Source: Sesamum alatum (lineage: Eukaryota > Streptophyta > Magnoliopsida > Lamiales > Pedaliaceae). From it: a DNA stretch of 64,000 nt. Position 1 is the first letter of the stretch. Every line of letters begins with the position of its first letter. This document shows positions 1 to 11,590 of this stretch, piece by piece. The stretch covers positions 20,875,395-20,939,394 of the forward strand of contig JACGWO010000004.1 of the NCBI GenBank assembly GCA_034509735.1, in the 5' to 3' direction. Below the pieces are notes generated by a model. It was not told the origin of the DNA. It saw only the letters and a list, made by a program, of their open reading frames with translations, and did not search any database. The position numbers and the translations under genes are program-made.

Positions 1-1520
1 AGTGACTTGGCTTTAACAAGTAAAGCATGAAAAGAGGCAAGAAGATCATGGAAAGTAAACATATCTAGAGGTACGTCAGCATCCAGAAACATCAGCACTG
101 AGTTTAAAAATTGTCATTCCTCACGAATGGAAGCACTTATGTCAGTGCATATTTGTACAAATAGAAGCACAAGGAGGAAGGCAGATCTGGTACTACATTT
201 AGAAGCCTCTCTCCTCATTGTGATCTTTTCGTCCAATCTTCCTCTCTCCGCAATCATTCCTCTCCATGTAAAGTACTTCTCCTTAGTAATTATTTTAATT
301 TTAGAGCAAAAATCTACTAATCTCCACTTTTTTCTCTCTTCCACTGACCATTCAGTTCTGATAAGTATTATTAATTGCTGATTATGTTTCTTTGTAAAAT
401 GGGCTAGGAATATCAGCTTAAAAGTGCCTCAATTTCTTGCTGGATGTTTCGATCTTATGTTGCATGTGAGGAATACTAAGTTTTTATTCAGTTTTATATA
501 CTCAATTACAACGTTCTTTCTATATGTTTTTCAATCATATCGATCTCGTGATAACAAACTTTAGACATAAATATGAATTTTATTTTGTGTCCATTAATTG
601 GCCTGTATTATGTTTGTTGCTCATGTTCTGCAATTAACTTGCATAATAATTGCTAAAACACTTGTCTTAGCCTGGTTGTTAGCACCATGAGAAAGGCTCC
701 CAATTGTGTCATGAGTAACCATTAAGCAATGTCATATTAGTTAGGATGAGAATGTTGCATGTTTTGTGGATGATATCAGTTTCTCATGCCTTGGGTTTGT
801 TTTCTGTGTGTATGAGCTGTATACATGTATCTATTCTGCTTTAAATTGTGGAGAACTGCTTCTCTATCAATTGTTAAGTATTGTCTTTGCGACAATTATT
901 ACCCTAAACTTAACACCACAGACACGACCAAAGTTTTGACTCTTTCTTCTTTAATTTTATGCAACAACAGAGAGCATGCTAAATATCTATTTGAAATAGG
1001 ACGAAACAACTAAAAGGGTGAGGATGTTAGTTTTTTCTTTGGCACGCACAATGGATGAAACATATGAACAACTTATTAGCTTAAGTTTCCAAAATCTCTC
1101 TCAATCTAAGTGGTATTACATCGGCTTCTTCTTAAAATTTTTGGTAGGTATACTGATCATGACTTGTAGAAGAAAGTTTCTATGAGAACTACCTGCCATT
1201 TTCGCAGATGAATTCATTATCATAAGATTATACTGTGTCACTTGTATGCTTATGGTGATCGTGGAGCTGAACTACCAGCTGAAGGCATTACTTATATTAC
1301 TGGGGATTCACATAAAAGACATGCTTATCCCTTCCCAAGGAAGCAACAGTTGCTTAAATGGTCTTCACCATCAAAACTACTATCAAGGCCATAAAGCTTT
1401 CTTTAGCCGACAATTGTAGGCATTTCATACAAACTACTTGCACAATAAAAAAAATGAAAGGGTGCATCAAAGTACACATAAATAACTGCACATATTCGAC
1501 TAAAGGGAAAATGAAAAAAC
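1..1520. other. Region with no recognised gene
   Basis: I recognise no gene here. The minus strand has a 76-codon open frame (344 to 114) rich in Lys, Arg and Glu, which resumes after one TGA and runs on to the window edge; it could be a fragment of a gene lying further left. The plus strand has an in-frame stretch at about 1245-1394 ending in TAA (reading YAYGDRGAELPAEGITY at its start) that looks coding in composition, but I cannot assign it. Later exons of the MAPR gene at 1521-2028 should lie to its left on the minus strand, and I could not find them in this stretch. Confidence 0.3.
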
Positions 1521-2028
1521 CTGCCGGAAAAATGGCTGTAGCCTCCTCCGGCACCATAATGACTTTTGCCTTTGGTTACATCAAATACCGACCTGATTTA
1601 GGAAGGGAAAAGAGAACATCAAAAGCAAACCAAAAAAAAAAAAAGAATCAAAACTATCAGCCGAAAGAGGGGAAACCAATAATCCCATAATACGTAAAAG
1701 TTGGCATACTCAATAAGCATTCTTCAAAATAAGCAAAAAGAAGCAGTACCCGAGTATACCAAGAAGAATAGGCAATCCAGGATCAGTCCCATTGTAAAGA
1801 GCTAGTTCCTCCGCGCTGAAGAGTCTCTGCAAAAACAACAAAGAGATTGAGCTGTGGACCAATTATACTATTTCAATTAACAGCAATAACAACAAAGTAT
1901 GAAAGAAAAAATGAAAATCACACAGGCAGAGGACGACTGATGGGAGATTTGAGAGAGAAAAACTTGAAGAGCGAGAAAGAGAGAAGAGCCACGCAAATAG
2001 GGATCCCTAGAGAAGGGGACCAACGCAT
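1521..2028 (-). CDS. Membrane steroid-binding (MAPR, cytochrome b5-like) protein, first three exons only
   Basis: Exons read on the minus strand as 2028-1924, 1826-1750 and 1592-1521, with GT/AG borders and matching phases. The start is ATG at 2028-2026. Exon 1 gives about 35 residues with a hydrophobic signal-anchor segment (ICVALLSLSLFKFFSL). Exon 2 gives RLFSAEELALYNGTDPGLP followed by ILLGILG. Exon 3 gives SVFDVTKGKSHYGAGGGY followed by SHFSGR. This order is the start of the cytochrome b5-like heme/steroid-binding domain of membrane-associated progesterone-binding proteins, nearest in style to plant MAPR4. Such proteins are membrane anchored and bind heme or steroid ligands. Exon 3 ends inside an Arg codon, so at least one further exon is needed, and none was found between 1 and 1520. 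The gene is either truncated or has a long third intron that leaves the window. The assignment rests on remembered family sequence. Confidence 0.7.
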
Positions 2029-2208
2029 CTTATTCTCCTGTTTGGCTACAGTCTTTGCCGATCAGTTGAGACTTGAGAGAGAGTTTTGGTGGGTTGGCTA
2101 GCCAAAGGAGGTCACTCAGATTTCAACTGTATACACTGCAATCGGGCGGTCGGGTCGTCTCCAAGCCGTAATCACGCCAGACATGTTTGACTTTGATCAG
2201 CCTAAGGT

Positions 2209-3437
2209 TAGGGGTGTTTAACAAAACCATCGGCCCACCCAACCCTATTGGTCCAATTCAAATTACATTGTAATTAGCGGGCTAGAAGTGGATTGGGCTA
2301 AAAATAGACCGTATTTTAACAATTGGGATTAATTGTATGTTAATATAGACTGCATAAACCACGTTCTATCGCATTAATAATAATAATAGTAATAATAAGA
2401 ATAATAATAATAATTTATACAAAAGTTTTTTTATAGTACATAAACTAACATTCACTGACAATAATAATAATTACGATATTTTTTTTGGTATTATATAATA
2501 TATATATATATATATAATTAATTATTAATTAATTAGTTCTTAGTTATTGCTAATTTTTATATTTTTTATGTCATTGATAAAAGCAAGAACTTGAAATAGA
2601 TGATATCATTTTGTTACAATCTATTTTTTTAATCATCTTATTTTATTTTAAATACTGTTTGTTTAATATTTATGTATTATTATGATAAGTTTTTTATATA
2701 ATTTAATTCGAAATAAAGACTTTTTCTATCTTATTGATAAAAAAAATGATAATTTTTTATATTTATTTGTATTCTTTTATAATAAATATATAATCATGTA
2801 TAAGTAGTTTATTTTTCACATATTGTAATTGATATCTTATATAACTACAAAAAGTAGATTTTCGCTACACTAATGACCACGATTTAAAAGTCGTGGTAAA
2901 TCAATATTACTAACTAAGGTTAAACAAAATCAAATGCGATAATTTAATTTTACTACGGGTAATAAATATTTTCATGGTTTTTAGCCATGACCAAAATATT
3001 GTCATGGTTTTATGCTTTTAGCCATGGTTATGACCTCACTTGCAAAAACAACAGCTAATGACTATTGCGGAATCGTTGTTAATTTGTATTCATCATGGTT
3101 TTTTCTTTTGACCATAGTAATTAACCATAACGAAAAATCATATTTCTTCTAGTGTAACTTTACACTTTTGTTAACTATTACAAGAAAATGCATTTATTAT
3201 GACAAAATAATTGTGACAAAGTATAGGTTGTCACAAAATAATAATATGATTGTATATGTGATTGATCTATACTAAAGACCGCAAAAACTGCCCCAACGCC
3301 CCAACCCAATTAGACCACAAAGTGCGATTTTAATGATTGTCGGGTTGGGTTTATGCTAAGCTTTCTGAAAGCTGCAATCATTGAATTGGGCTGAAAAATT
3401 ACTTGAATTGACCCAACCCGCACCGCATACACTCCTA
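2209..3437. mobile_element. Non-autonomous hAT-like DNA transposon
   Basis: The left end reads TAGGGGTGT (2209-2217) and the right end is its near inverse, ACACTCCTA (3429-3437). The flanking 8-mers are CCTAAGGT (2201-2208) and CCTAAGAT (3438-3445), 7 of 8 identical, as expected for a hAT target duplication. GGGTTGGG-type subterminal motifs occur near both ends, for example around 2240 and 3410. There is no transposase ORF; the interior is AT-rich, with a TA microsatellite near 2496-2514. Inside, 2865-3158 carries CACTA-like edges (CACTA at the left, TTCTTCTAGTG at the right), possibly a second insertion, but no 3-bp duplication supports it. The element lies about 180 bp upstream of the MAPR start codon. 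Confidence 0.7.
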
Positions 3438-3445
3438 CCTAAGAT

Positions 3446-5269
3446 GACAATAATATTTTCTTTTTTATCACAGTGACAATATTTATTACTACTAGTTATT
3501 AACCTGTGAGTTGCATGGGCATATAATTTCTGAATTAAAATTATTTAATATTTAATATTAATTATTTAATTTAATTAGAATATGATATATATTAAGATAT
3601 TGACTGCATTGATTTTATTGGTAACTGAAATTGCTAGACAAATTATTTCTTTGTATTAGCTATTATAAATGAATTACATAATTAAAAATATACCTTAATT
3701 TGTTGTAACATTTGTACATAAAGATATTTTTTAAAATGATGATACAAATAAAATAAAATAAAACTGATAATCAATTAAATAATTCATTGATGTTAAATAC
3801 TGTAATCCAAAAATAACAAATCTAATAAATAAACAAATAAACATAAAAGTTCAAAATTCTTGACTAAATATGTGCTAAATGGTTCAAAATAAAAATATTG
3901 CATCATATAAGTTCGTATAAGTACATTATTTATAAAAAGAAATTAATCTTCAAACTAAAATAATACCATTGAACTACTAAGACAACTACTTTAATAATAT
4001 CATTTAAATTGCAACATACTTTTTTACATTTTAAAAACTCTTAAATATTGAAAATGTATATTCAATACATACCTCAAACATGTTATGCAAACTTTTTGCT
4101 TGATCGTAAATCTTATCTTGATCATCTTCCATATTGTGAGCATGTAAAATTATTAGTAGATATATATATAGTTTTCTACAATTTTAAATAGGAGGATTCT
4201 AATATCATATTACTTTCGAATATGAATTTTCTTCGGTGAAGAATCTCCATCTAACAATTCACTTTAAGAAGATTAAATTGACCCACAATTGACTAATATG
4301 TGATGACGGCTCAATGAAGAACTCTTCACCTTGAAACATCAAAAGTTGAATATTTGCTCATTGATCTTTACCCTATTCCCAAAGTAGATTAATCTATAAT
4401 AACATATAACATAATGTCAGGATTCAATATAAAATTTATGCGAATACATAAGTTAGAAACAAAATAAACAAACTCTATTACTTGAATAGGCATAAGATAA
4501 TATAATATTTGATTAAAAAAAAAATTAGTACAGTGGTAAGAAACAACATATTACAAGAAATATATTGATTCAAATTTGAAGTACCAATGAAATCATTTGG
4601 AAATTGTTTGATCGAAAATCTCCACTTTCAAAATTGTAATCAATCGATCTTATTTGAAATACAAATTAGTGGCCTCTGAAACTCATATTAATAGAAAATT
4701 TGTAGGGAAATCCATATTCAATTGCAGTGAAGTTGGTAAAATCTCTACATATTGAAAATATTGCCTAACAAGTCATGCGTGAGACCTCATCTTAATTTTA
4801 TTAATAAAATGAAAAGAATTATATATTACTTGAATTGGATGTGGTCCTATGCATACAATATACATATAATCAGTTGGATGAGTCTGAAATCGGTTATATG
4901 GTTTTCTTTATTTATTATTATTCAAAATTATTAAATTAGAGCATAAAATTTAGAATACATAATAAATATCAACATGATAACAAAAATATATTTCAAATAT
5001 GCAAGAAATATTTTATTTATAGAAACAAAATATTATAAAAGATAATAAATTGAGAAGTTTTTACTTTAAATTGAAGTCAATAAAATTCTGAAAATTTGAA
5101 AAAGAAGTGATAAACAAGCAGAAAGATTGTAGTGAAAACATAAGATAGTAAGGTACACACAATTAACATGAAAAGATACATAATAATATAGATAAAATTT
5201 TTAGGGAGAGAATTAATTGAGTTAGTTTAAGTTAAGAAAAAATGTTGATTTTTTTTAAAGTGGAAACCA
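3446..5269. other. AT-rich intergenic DNA, no gene seen
   Basis: Very AT-rich sequence with only short open frames. One feature stands out: at about 3486-3520 the minus strand ends in CTAGT after a weak hairpin (CCCATGC / GCATGGG style), which resembles a decayed Helitron 3' end. I could not find a matching 5' end. Nothing else can be supported. Confidence 0.4.
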
Positions 5270-6755
5270 AATACTATTACGAAGACGACAACGCCAAAAG
5301 AAGTTCGCAACAACGCCCATGGCAAAATCACCTTCCCGCAAGAAAATGGCAGCATCGACATTCAGTTTAATAACACCTTGTGGTGGTGGTAACCAGACAA
5401 AGGGAACCGAAGAGTGATGCAGATTGCTGTGAGGAGCAAGAACACCAGAGAAGCCTCAAGATAATGTATTACGGAGAAAAATGATTCGTTATCAACCCAT
5501 TTTTTATTACGACGCCACCAAATCGACCAAAGTAATGACTAGAAAAAGTAAGAAGTCTGGATTCAAATTCCTGATGGGCATGAAACATCCAATCACGAGC
5601 ATTGGTTGTCCACTTGGAGACAACACCCCAATATAAATCGGACAAACACCAAACTAGGCCTGTCAATGGGTTGGGTAAGGCCCTACCCAGGCATAGACCC
5701 AAACAAAACCCAAATGATTAATTTATACCCAAAACCTATCTAATCTAACATGAGGCCCATGGGTCTCTAAACAATGATCTCTTTTAAGGAGAATAACAAA
5801 ATACAATATGAATCAAACAATATTATTATTGTTAGATGAACAATATCTAAACAATCCTAAAACAATAAATCAACCAAATCAAAATTTTAATTTAAATAAA
5901 CAAGTCTCAAAGCAAAATTATTTCCAGATAAATTTCTCAAACTTTCATAACTCTATCATTCTTAAAAAAAAAACTAGAAGATTAAAACAATTACAAATTG
6001 AGTAGCCTTTTCAAGAAACCAAATGTATTTATAGTTTTTCTAGTACCCATAGTCAAGAAATTAAAATAAAATATCAAAATCTTCCAAAAAACAGATACCA
6101 AAATCTCTAAACTAAAAAAAAAAAAAAAGAATCAAATGCATTCACAGCGGCGGTGGGCGCGGACGAGGGATCTTGGTGGTGGGCGGTGCGCGCAGTCGCG
6201 GCCACGGGATCTTGGTGCGCAGCCGCGGCCGGAGATCTTGGTGGTGGGCCGCGGCCACGGGCTCATGGCGAGTGCGCGGCGATGGGGGCTTAGGGTGGGC
6301 GCGGCCACGGCGACATGGGGGCTTGGGGTGGCGCGACCGCGACGACAGGGAGGCTTGGGGTGGCGCGGCCGCGGCGATGGGGTGCTTGGAAGGCGAAGGG
6401 TGGACGGAGAGTTGAGAGAGAAGTGGAAGTTGAGAGAGGAGAGTAAATTGTGTAAGAAAAATTGGGTCTCAATGGGTAAGGCCGGGTATATTACCCGAGC
6501 CAGACCCAATCATTTTAATTTGATGGGTTTAGGTCTAGACCTATTTTAAAAGTATGGGTTTTGGCCTGGGTCTGGACCCGTTATAATGGGTTTGGGCCTG
6601 GGCAATTTTGGCCCATTGACAGGCCTAAACCAAACCATGCGGCTAAATGGGCAAAGAAGAAAAGTGTGCCGTCCGATTCGTCCGAGGCTCCATAAAGAGG
6701 ACAAAGAATGTTGATTCTAGGGATACGACGAGTGAGATTCTGTCCAAGTGGTAAG
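5270..6755 (-). mobile_element. LINE (non-LTR retrotransposon) 3' remnant, split by a hAT element
   Basis: The minus strand from about 6755 to 6636 reads LGQNLTRRIPRINILCPLYG then ASDES, the reverse-transcriptase zinc-binding (zf-RVT) region typical of plant LINEs. After the interruption it continues at 5654-5470 with LYWGVVSKWTTNARDWMF, and at about 5400-5290 with WLPPPQGVIKLNVDAAIF, the start of the C-terminal RNase H domain. Frames are broken. The upstream part (endonuclease and most of the RT) is missing; it is cut at about 6755, where copia LTR sequence begins. Confidence 0.7.
5655..6627. mobile_element. Non-autonomous hAT-like element with GC-rich core
   Basis: Perfect 16-bp terminal inverted repeats: TAGGCCTGTCAATGGG at 5655-5670 and its inverse at 6612-6627. 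The flanking 8-mers CACCAAAC (5647-5654) and AACCAAAC (6628-6635) match at 7 of 8 positions. Subterminal GGGTTTGG and CCCAAACC motifs are frequent. It interrupts the LINE reading frame. The core at about 6135-6415 is strikingly GC-rich against AT-rich arms and built from repeats of GCGGCCACGG-like words; both strands are open for over 100 codons (Gly/Arg-rich on plus, Pro/Arg-rich on minus), which probably reflects composition rather than a gene. There is no transposase. Confidence 0.8.
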
Positions 6756-8264
6756 GAATACACATCTTGAGTATGAAGTATAGTTGCCTAGTCAAGGATG
6801 GGAACCGACACCCAATTTCATGCCCTAGTCTAAAGTCGGGAGACAGCCGAGAATAGGACTGTACTTGTATGCATCTCGGAGCCTGAATGTTTACACCATA
6901 ATTCACCCAGTCTTTAGTGTTATGAACTGTTGCTAAACGACCACTCATGGTAACGGGTTATTTTCTGTTATTGGTTGATTGAAAATAGTTAATCAAATTA
7001 GATTTAAATAACTGTGTTGGACAAGCCCAAGCCTAGTTGAGGGTGAACCTAAAGTGTTAAACGCAAATCATGTGAAAGGGATGAAATTAATTTCTAATTA
7101 GTTCTGGAAGAGGTGAATTAATTTAATTGGGTTAAATTAATTCTTGGAGATCATTTGTGTGGATTATCCATTAATGGATGATACAAAATTTAGTTGATTA
7201 GATTAATTGAACTTTGGATTTGGCCTTTTAAATTAATTGAATTAATTTAAAAGAGGTTTGAACGAATTAATTGGTGGATTGGATTCATTAATTAATTAGT
7301 TAGTGGTTTTGTCTAATTAGTGGATTGAATTCATTAATTAGAGCTAAGCTAATAATAATTAGTTGGGTTAATTATGTTTTACTTGGACTTAATTAATTAT
7401 GTGCATTTGTGCTTGTGAATATTTAATCTAATTAAACTTGTGCTTTTTTTTGTTGGATATTTTATTTAATTAGATTGAATAATAAGTCCAAAAGATTAAG
7501 TGATTGAACTCAATTTAATTTCTTAGATAAATTAAACAAGCTCGATCCAAATGCACAAGCCCTAGCCCACATTTGACCTTTACTAGGTCCAATGGTCAAA
7601 TTTCCTTGTAAAAGAAGAGGTGAAAATTGGCCACTAATGAAGGAATAGTGGAGAGGATGTTGGTAAGTGGTTGGATGAGATATGGAACTTACCTTAGGGG
7701 TTTAGAAGATTAGGTCTTCCTTTATATCTCTAACAATATTACCACTCTCCCATAACTATAATTGATTTTTCTCTCTTATCTACCGAGGAATCTCGGCCTC
7801 TCTCTCTAGCTTGCCCGCTGACTTTTCCATTTTCCAACACCTACAGTTCTTTTTGGTTTAGAACCAAGTCAAGAACAAGAAAGATTAAAACATACTAATC
7901 AATAGTGTGGTTTTAATCCCTCTTCCACGAATTTGATTCTTATTGGCACGAACGAATCTCACGATTTCGGTATGGTATGGATGCATTTAGAAGGCTTCTA
8001 TGTTCATGGACGAAAGTCGGAGAGGAGATCAATACGTGTAGCCAATCGGAGGAGAAAATCAAGAAGGTATTCCTATTTAAATATCACTCTCAATTTTTCT
8101 CCTTTTATTCTATAGCCATCGAACATAGATCTTGTATTTTGGTTTAATTTATAGGTTTATACGCCGGTAGCCTGGGAATAATCAAGGGCATGCCCCTTGA
8201 TTCGCATTTAAATGGTTTATTTTTTGTTTTCACCGTGCTTTTGTGGAGTTTCCGGACTAATTCA
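6755..8264 (+). repeat. 5' LTR of copia copy 1, 5'-truncated
   Basis: Matches the 3' LTR segments 12390-13010 and 15207-16031 in order, without the solo LTR that splits the latter. The LTR ends in CA at 8263-8264, eleven bases before the primer-binding site. Its first part is missing; the left border with LINE sequence is at about 6750-6755. Confidence 0.65.
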
Positions 8265-8275
8265 TTTCCTTATAG

Positions 8276-8287
8276 TGGTATCAGAGC
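8276..8287 (+). promoter_or_regulatory. Primer-binding site, initiator tRNA-Met type
   Basis: TGGTATCAGAGC is complementary to the 3' end of plant initiator tRNA-Met, the standard primer of Ty1/copia elements. It lies just downstream of the 5' LTR end. Confidence 0.85.
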
Positions 8288-8711
8288 CCAATCGGTGTAT
8301 ATGGCAATGAATTACATGTTTTACATGTTCAAGCATGTTTAACATGTCTAGATCGACTTAAAGCATGTGGTTTATTATTTTTAATTTTGCATGATTAATT
8401 TTTGAAATTCCCATGTTTAATTTTTGTTAATTAATTATGGACATTGGATGATTTTAGAAAATTGAATTTTTCTGAAATTTGAAGATTTATTTTAGTTTTT
8501 ATATGCAGATCTAAAAAAAAATAAAACAAAATTTGAGGTTACTGTAGCAGCGGTTGTTAGCTACTGCCCTTACTGGTTAGTACCGGCCAGTAGAAGCGTG
8601 GGCTTGTGCGCAGCAACCACCTGCGCGCGGCCGGCTTTGTCGGTCAGACAACTGAGCTGTTTTTCACCATTTTCCAGAAAACTTTAATTTTTTGTTTTTC
8701 TGCATTGTTTA

Positions 8712-9205
8712 GGTTAATTACACTTAGACCTCCTCTAAAAATGGGAAATTACACTTTCCCCAATGAAGTTCCACACTGACACCCCTGTGGAAAATTCACA
8801 GTTTACACCTAACCTCCTTCCATTAGAGTTTCGATGAAAAATGCTGACATTAGCAAAAAAAAGTTACAAAAATTTTCAATTTTTATTTTTATTTAATATT
8901 TCTATGTAATAATTTTGTACGTATAAGGGAAAAATGTAATGATGTTAACCTCACTCCATATATATATATATTAACATGTATCACCTTATAAGTACAAAAA
9001 TATACATAGGAATGTTAAATGAGGGCAATATTGAAAATTTATGTAATTTGTTTACGCCGATGTCAGCATTTTTCGTTCAAGCCCTAGTGGAAGGGGATCA
9101 GGTGTAAATTATGAATTTTCATAGGGGGTATAAATGTAATTTCAAAACGTGTTTTGGGGAAAAGTGTAATTTCGTATTTTGGAGGGAGTCTGAGTGTCAT
9201 TAACC
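8712..9205. mobile_element. Palindromic MITE inside the copia leader
   Basis: Long imperfect inverted repeats: GGTTAATTACACTTAGACC runs in from 8712, and the inverse strand from 9205 reads GGTTAATGACACTCAGACT. The similarity continues for roughly 150 bases on each side, to an ATGCTGACAT motif, around an AT-rich centre. No clear target duplication could be read. The interior has no coding capacity. Confidence 0.65.
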
Positions 9206-9305
9206 TTTTTCTCTAAAATAGTTAATTTTGTGGCTAATTTAATTTTAGTTGAGAAGGGATTTTTCCTAAATTGCCTAAGATTAATTTGAAAATGGTTTTC
9301 AAACA

Positions 9306-9330
9306 AATATATATATATATATATATATAT
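9306..9330. repeat. (AT)n microsatellite
   Basis: Uninterrupted AT dinucleotides over about 25 bases. Confidence 0.9.
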
Positions 9331-10667
9331 TGTACATGGGTTGTACGAGTGCCTAATATCCATTCTTAATTGTATTTTTTAGATATGTATTTTTTCCATA
9401 TTTAATTGTGTTTATGGTATTTGTTATCATATTCATTATATATGGTTTGTATTATTTGAAGCATGATTATGTGGGATACATGATTGTGTGTTTTTGTAAT
9501 TGGATTAACAAAGGATGATTAAAGCACATTGACCTTATGTATGGTTTAATTATTGTTGGGTGGGGCCTGCGTGCCTCTTACTTTCTTATCTCTCTCGTTT
9601 TATGCCTTATTAATAAAAAGGCTTGCTTTTCTCCCTATCTATGCACTCCCCTCCCCCCCCCCCCACCTTCTTTTGGGGTTTTTTTAATTTTTGATGTATT
9701 GAGAGTAGATAGGTGGAGATGATTTTATTTTTTGTAAATAAAATGTAAGAAGGCAAGCTCAAGGCGATGGAAGCCCATGGAATAGGCCATAGGTTGACCC
9801 ACAGAGATCCAGGGAGAAGAGCCCGGATGGACGGAGCCCATGATAGAGAGTCCAAGAAGATGAAGAGGTGTTACAAGGCCAATTAGCCTGATAATGGGTT
9901 AAACTCTTGTAATAGCGTAGACCTAACCCTAGATTGACCATAGATTTATTGCGGGTTCGGTGAATCGCATAGGATTGAGCTTGTGATTATCCAATAGAGG
10001 CGTGCAAGGCTTTTATTTTTTGTGTGGTGCATTTATTTATTATGAATGCTTTATTAAATACATGTTATCTAATCACATGCGAAAATGGGTAACGTGATGA
10101 GGTATCGATCTAACAAAAAACAAACTCTCACTTGGTTCATCCAAGTTAATGTTATGACCATAATGGATATAAATCTAACGGTCCATCCATGTCTTCCATA
10201 CATAGCAATGTAGTGACGAAGCTACTTCCACCTAATCGTGGTCTCACGAGTTGTGGCACATCTGAAATGGAAGAAAGTTGCGTTATTGTTATGGACAAAG
10301 GAATACGCTTCTGTTTGCCTGTTTCATGAGTCGTGGGGCGACAGTTGAGATATGATTTGGTTGATGGGTTGGCTTAACACCGAGTAGCATGATTCATTTA
10401 GAGTCCACGGGATCATGTGAAGAGGTAAAGCAAAATAACTTAGGGATCTTATTGGATGAGGATAACGTAGTTTACCTCCCACAATGCTTTTTTTCATGTG
10501 AATTGTAAAAGTGGGGCATGGAGAATTGCCTTTGTGGACCCCAAGATCACTAGGAATTGGTATCCTATAAACCCCATTTGAGAGTGATGGGCTTTCATAA
10601 AAATAGTGGGAGGGGTTGATGACTAATATTGCTATAATCTACTAAAAGTTTTTCTATTTAATTGTAG

Positions 10668-11400
10668 ATGTCTAAGAATACACTAACCCCAATACTTGAA
10701 TCTAATAAGTTTGATGGAACAAACTACAACGACTGCCTGCGAAATCTCAAGATAGTCTTAGATTTCGAGAACCAGACTTACATTCTGGATAAGGTTCTTC
10801 CCCAACCTTGCTGCAATGGTTAACGTCCAGAGAACGTTTAATGTTCGAGAAGTGACATGATGACCAGAAAGTCCGTAGCATCGTACTGGCCTCGATGACT
10901 GATGAGATCCAGAAGTAGTACGATAGGTTGGAGGATGTTGGCTCGATGATTTTCATATGCAGAAAGTCTATATTGTCCCAGCATGTTAGATATGCCGCAA
11001 TGAAGGCATTTTTTGGCGCTAAAATGATAGAAGGATCGTTTATACAAAAGCATGGAGTGATAATGCTATCCCTCATGGAGAAGCTTAAAGACCTTCAGGA
11101 TGATCTTGAAAGGTTGTAGTGATACTAGATTTCAAAATCATGTGAATAATGTTTAGTCTCAATATCTATGTACATAGAGACTTAATGACCAATGTGGTAG
11201 CTTGGAAATGTTCCAAGCGGAATACCACGAAATGAAAGTTGAATGTATGGTGACTTTAGAGGTTGTTTTGGAAAGTGGTTTGGATGACAACTGCATCCAT
11301 TGGATGGACGTGATGTCTAGTATGATCGAGCCAGTAGTTGCTTTGAAGGTTGACAACTAGGCTATGGAAAAAACGTTTGGGTCCAAAATCTCATCACAAG
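10668..11400 (+). pseudogene. Copia gag remnant fused to RNase H tail remnant
   Basis: From ATG 10668 the frame reads MSKNTLTPILESNKFDGTNY, then a LKIVLD segment and YILDKVLPQP, the usual start of copia Gag, stopping at TAA after about 50 codons. Later frames still show gag-like words (around 10870-11110). From about 11180, broken frames resemble the C-terminal RNase H region: the tract at 11190-11340 parallels 22240-22400 of copy 2. The segment between (protease, integrase, most RT) is deleted. Not functional. Confidence 0.65.
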
Positions 11401-11590
11401 ATCCATGAAAAATTCTTAAAACAACCACGATCTGCAGGTACGACGTTAGGTATAGGTGACACACAATTAGACCGTGTTACTTCGCAGAAAAATATAGTAG
11501 ACCCACGAGACCTAGTCGGTATTGCAGCTTGCTCACCCTTAAAAGGTTCTAAGTGACATGGGTAATTAGTTTAGGGGTCAAGTGGGAGAT

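Noticed and set aside
2865..3158. Possible CACTA element nested in the hAT-like element
   Set aside because: Only the outer CACTA-like bases match and the flanking 3-mers differ, so it is not called as a separate element.
6136..6549. 137-codon open frame in the GC-rich core, plus overlapping frames on both strands
   Set aside because: High GC with few stop codons on any strand, low-complexity Gly/Arg or Pro/Arg content, and location inside a small transposon. It looks like composition, not a gene.
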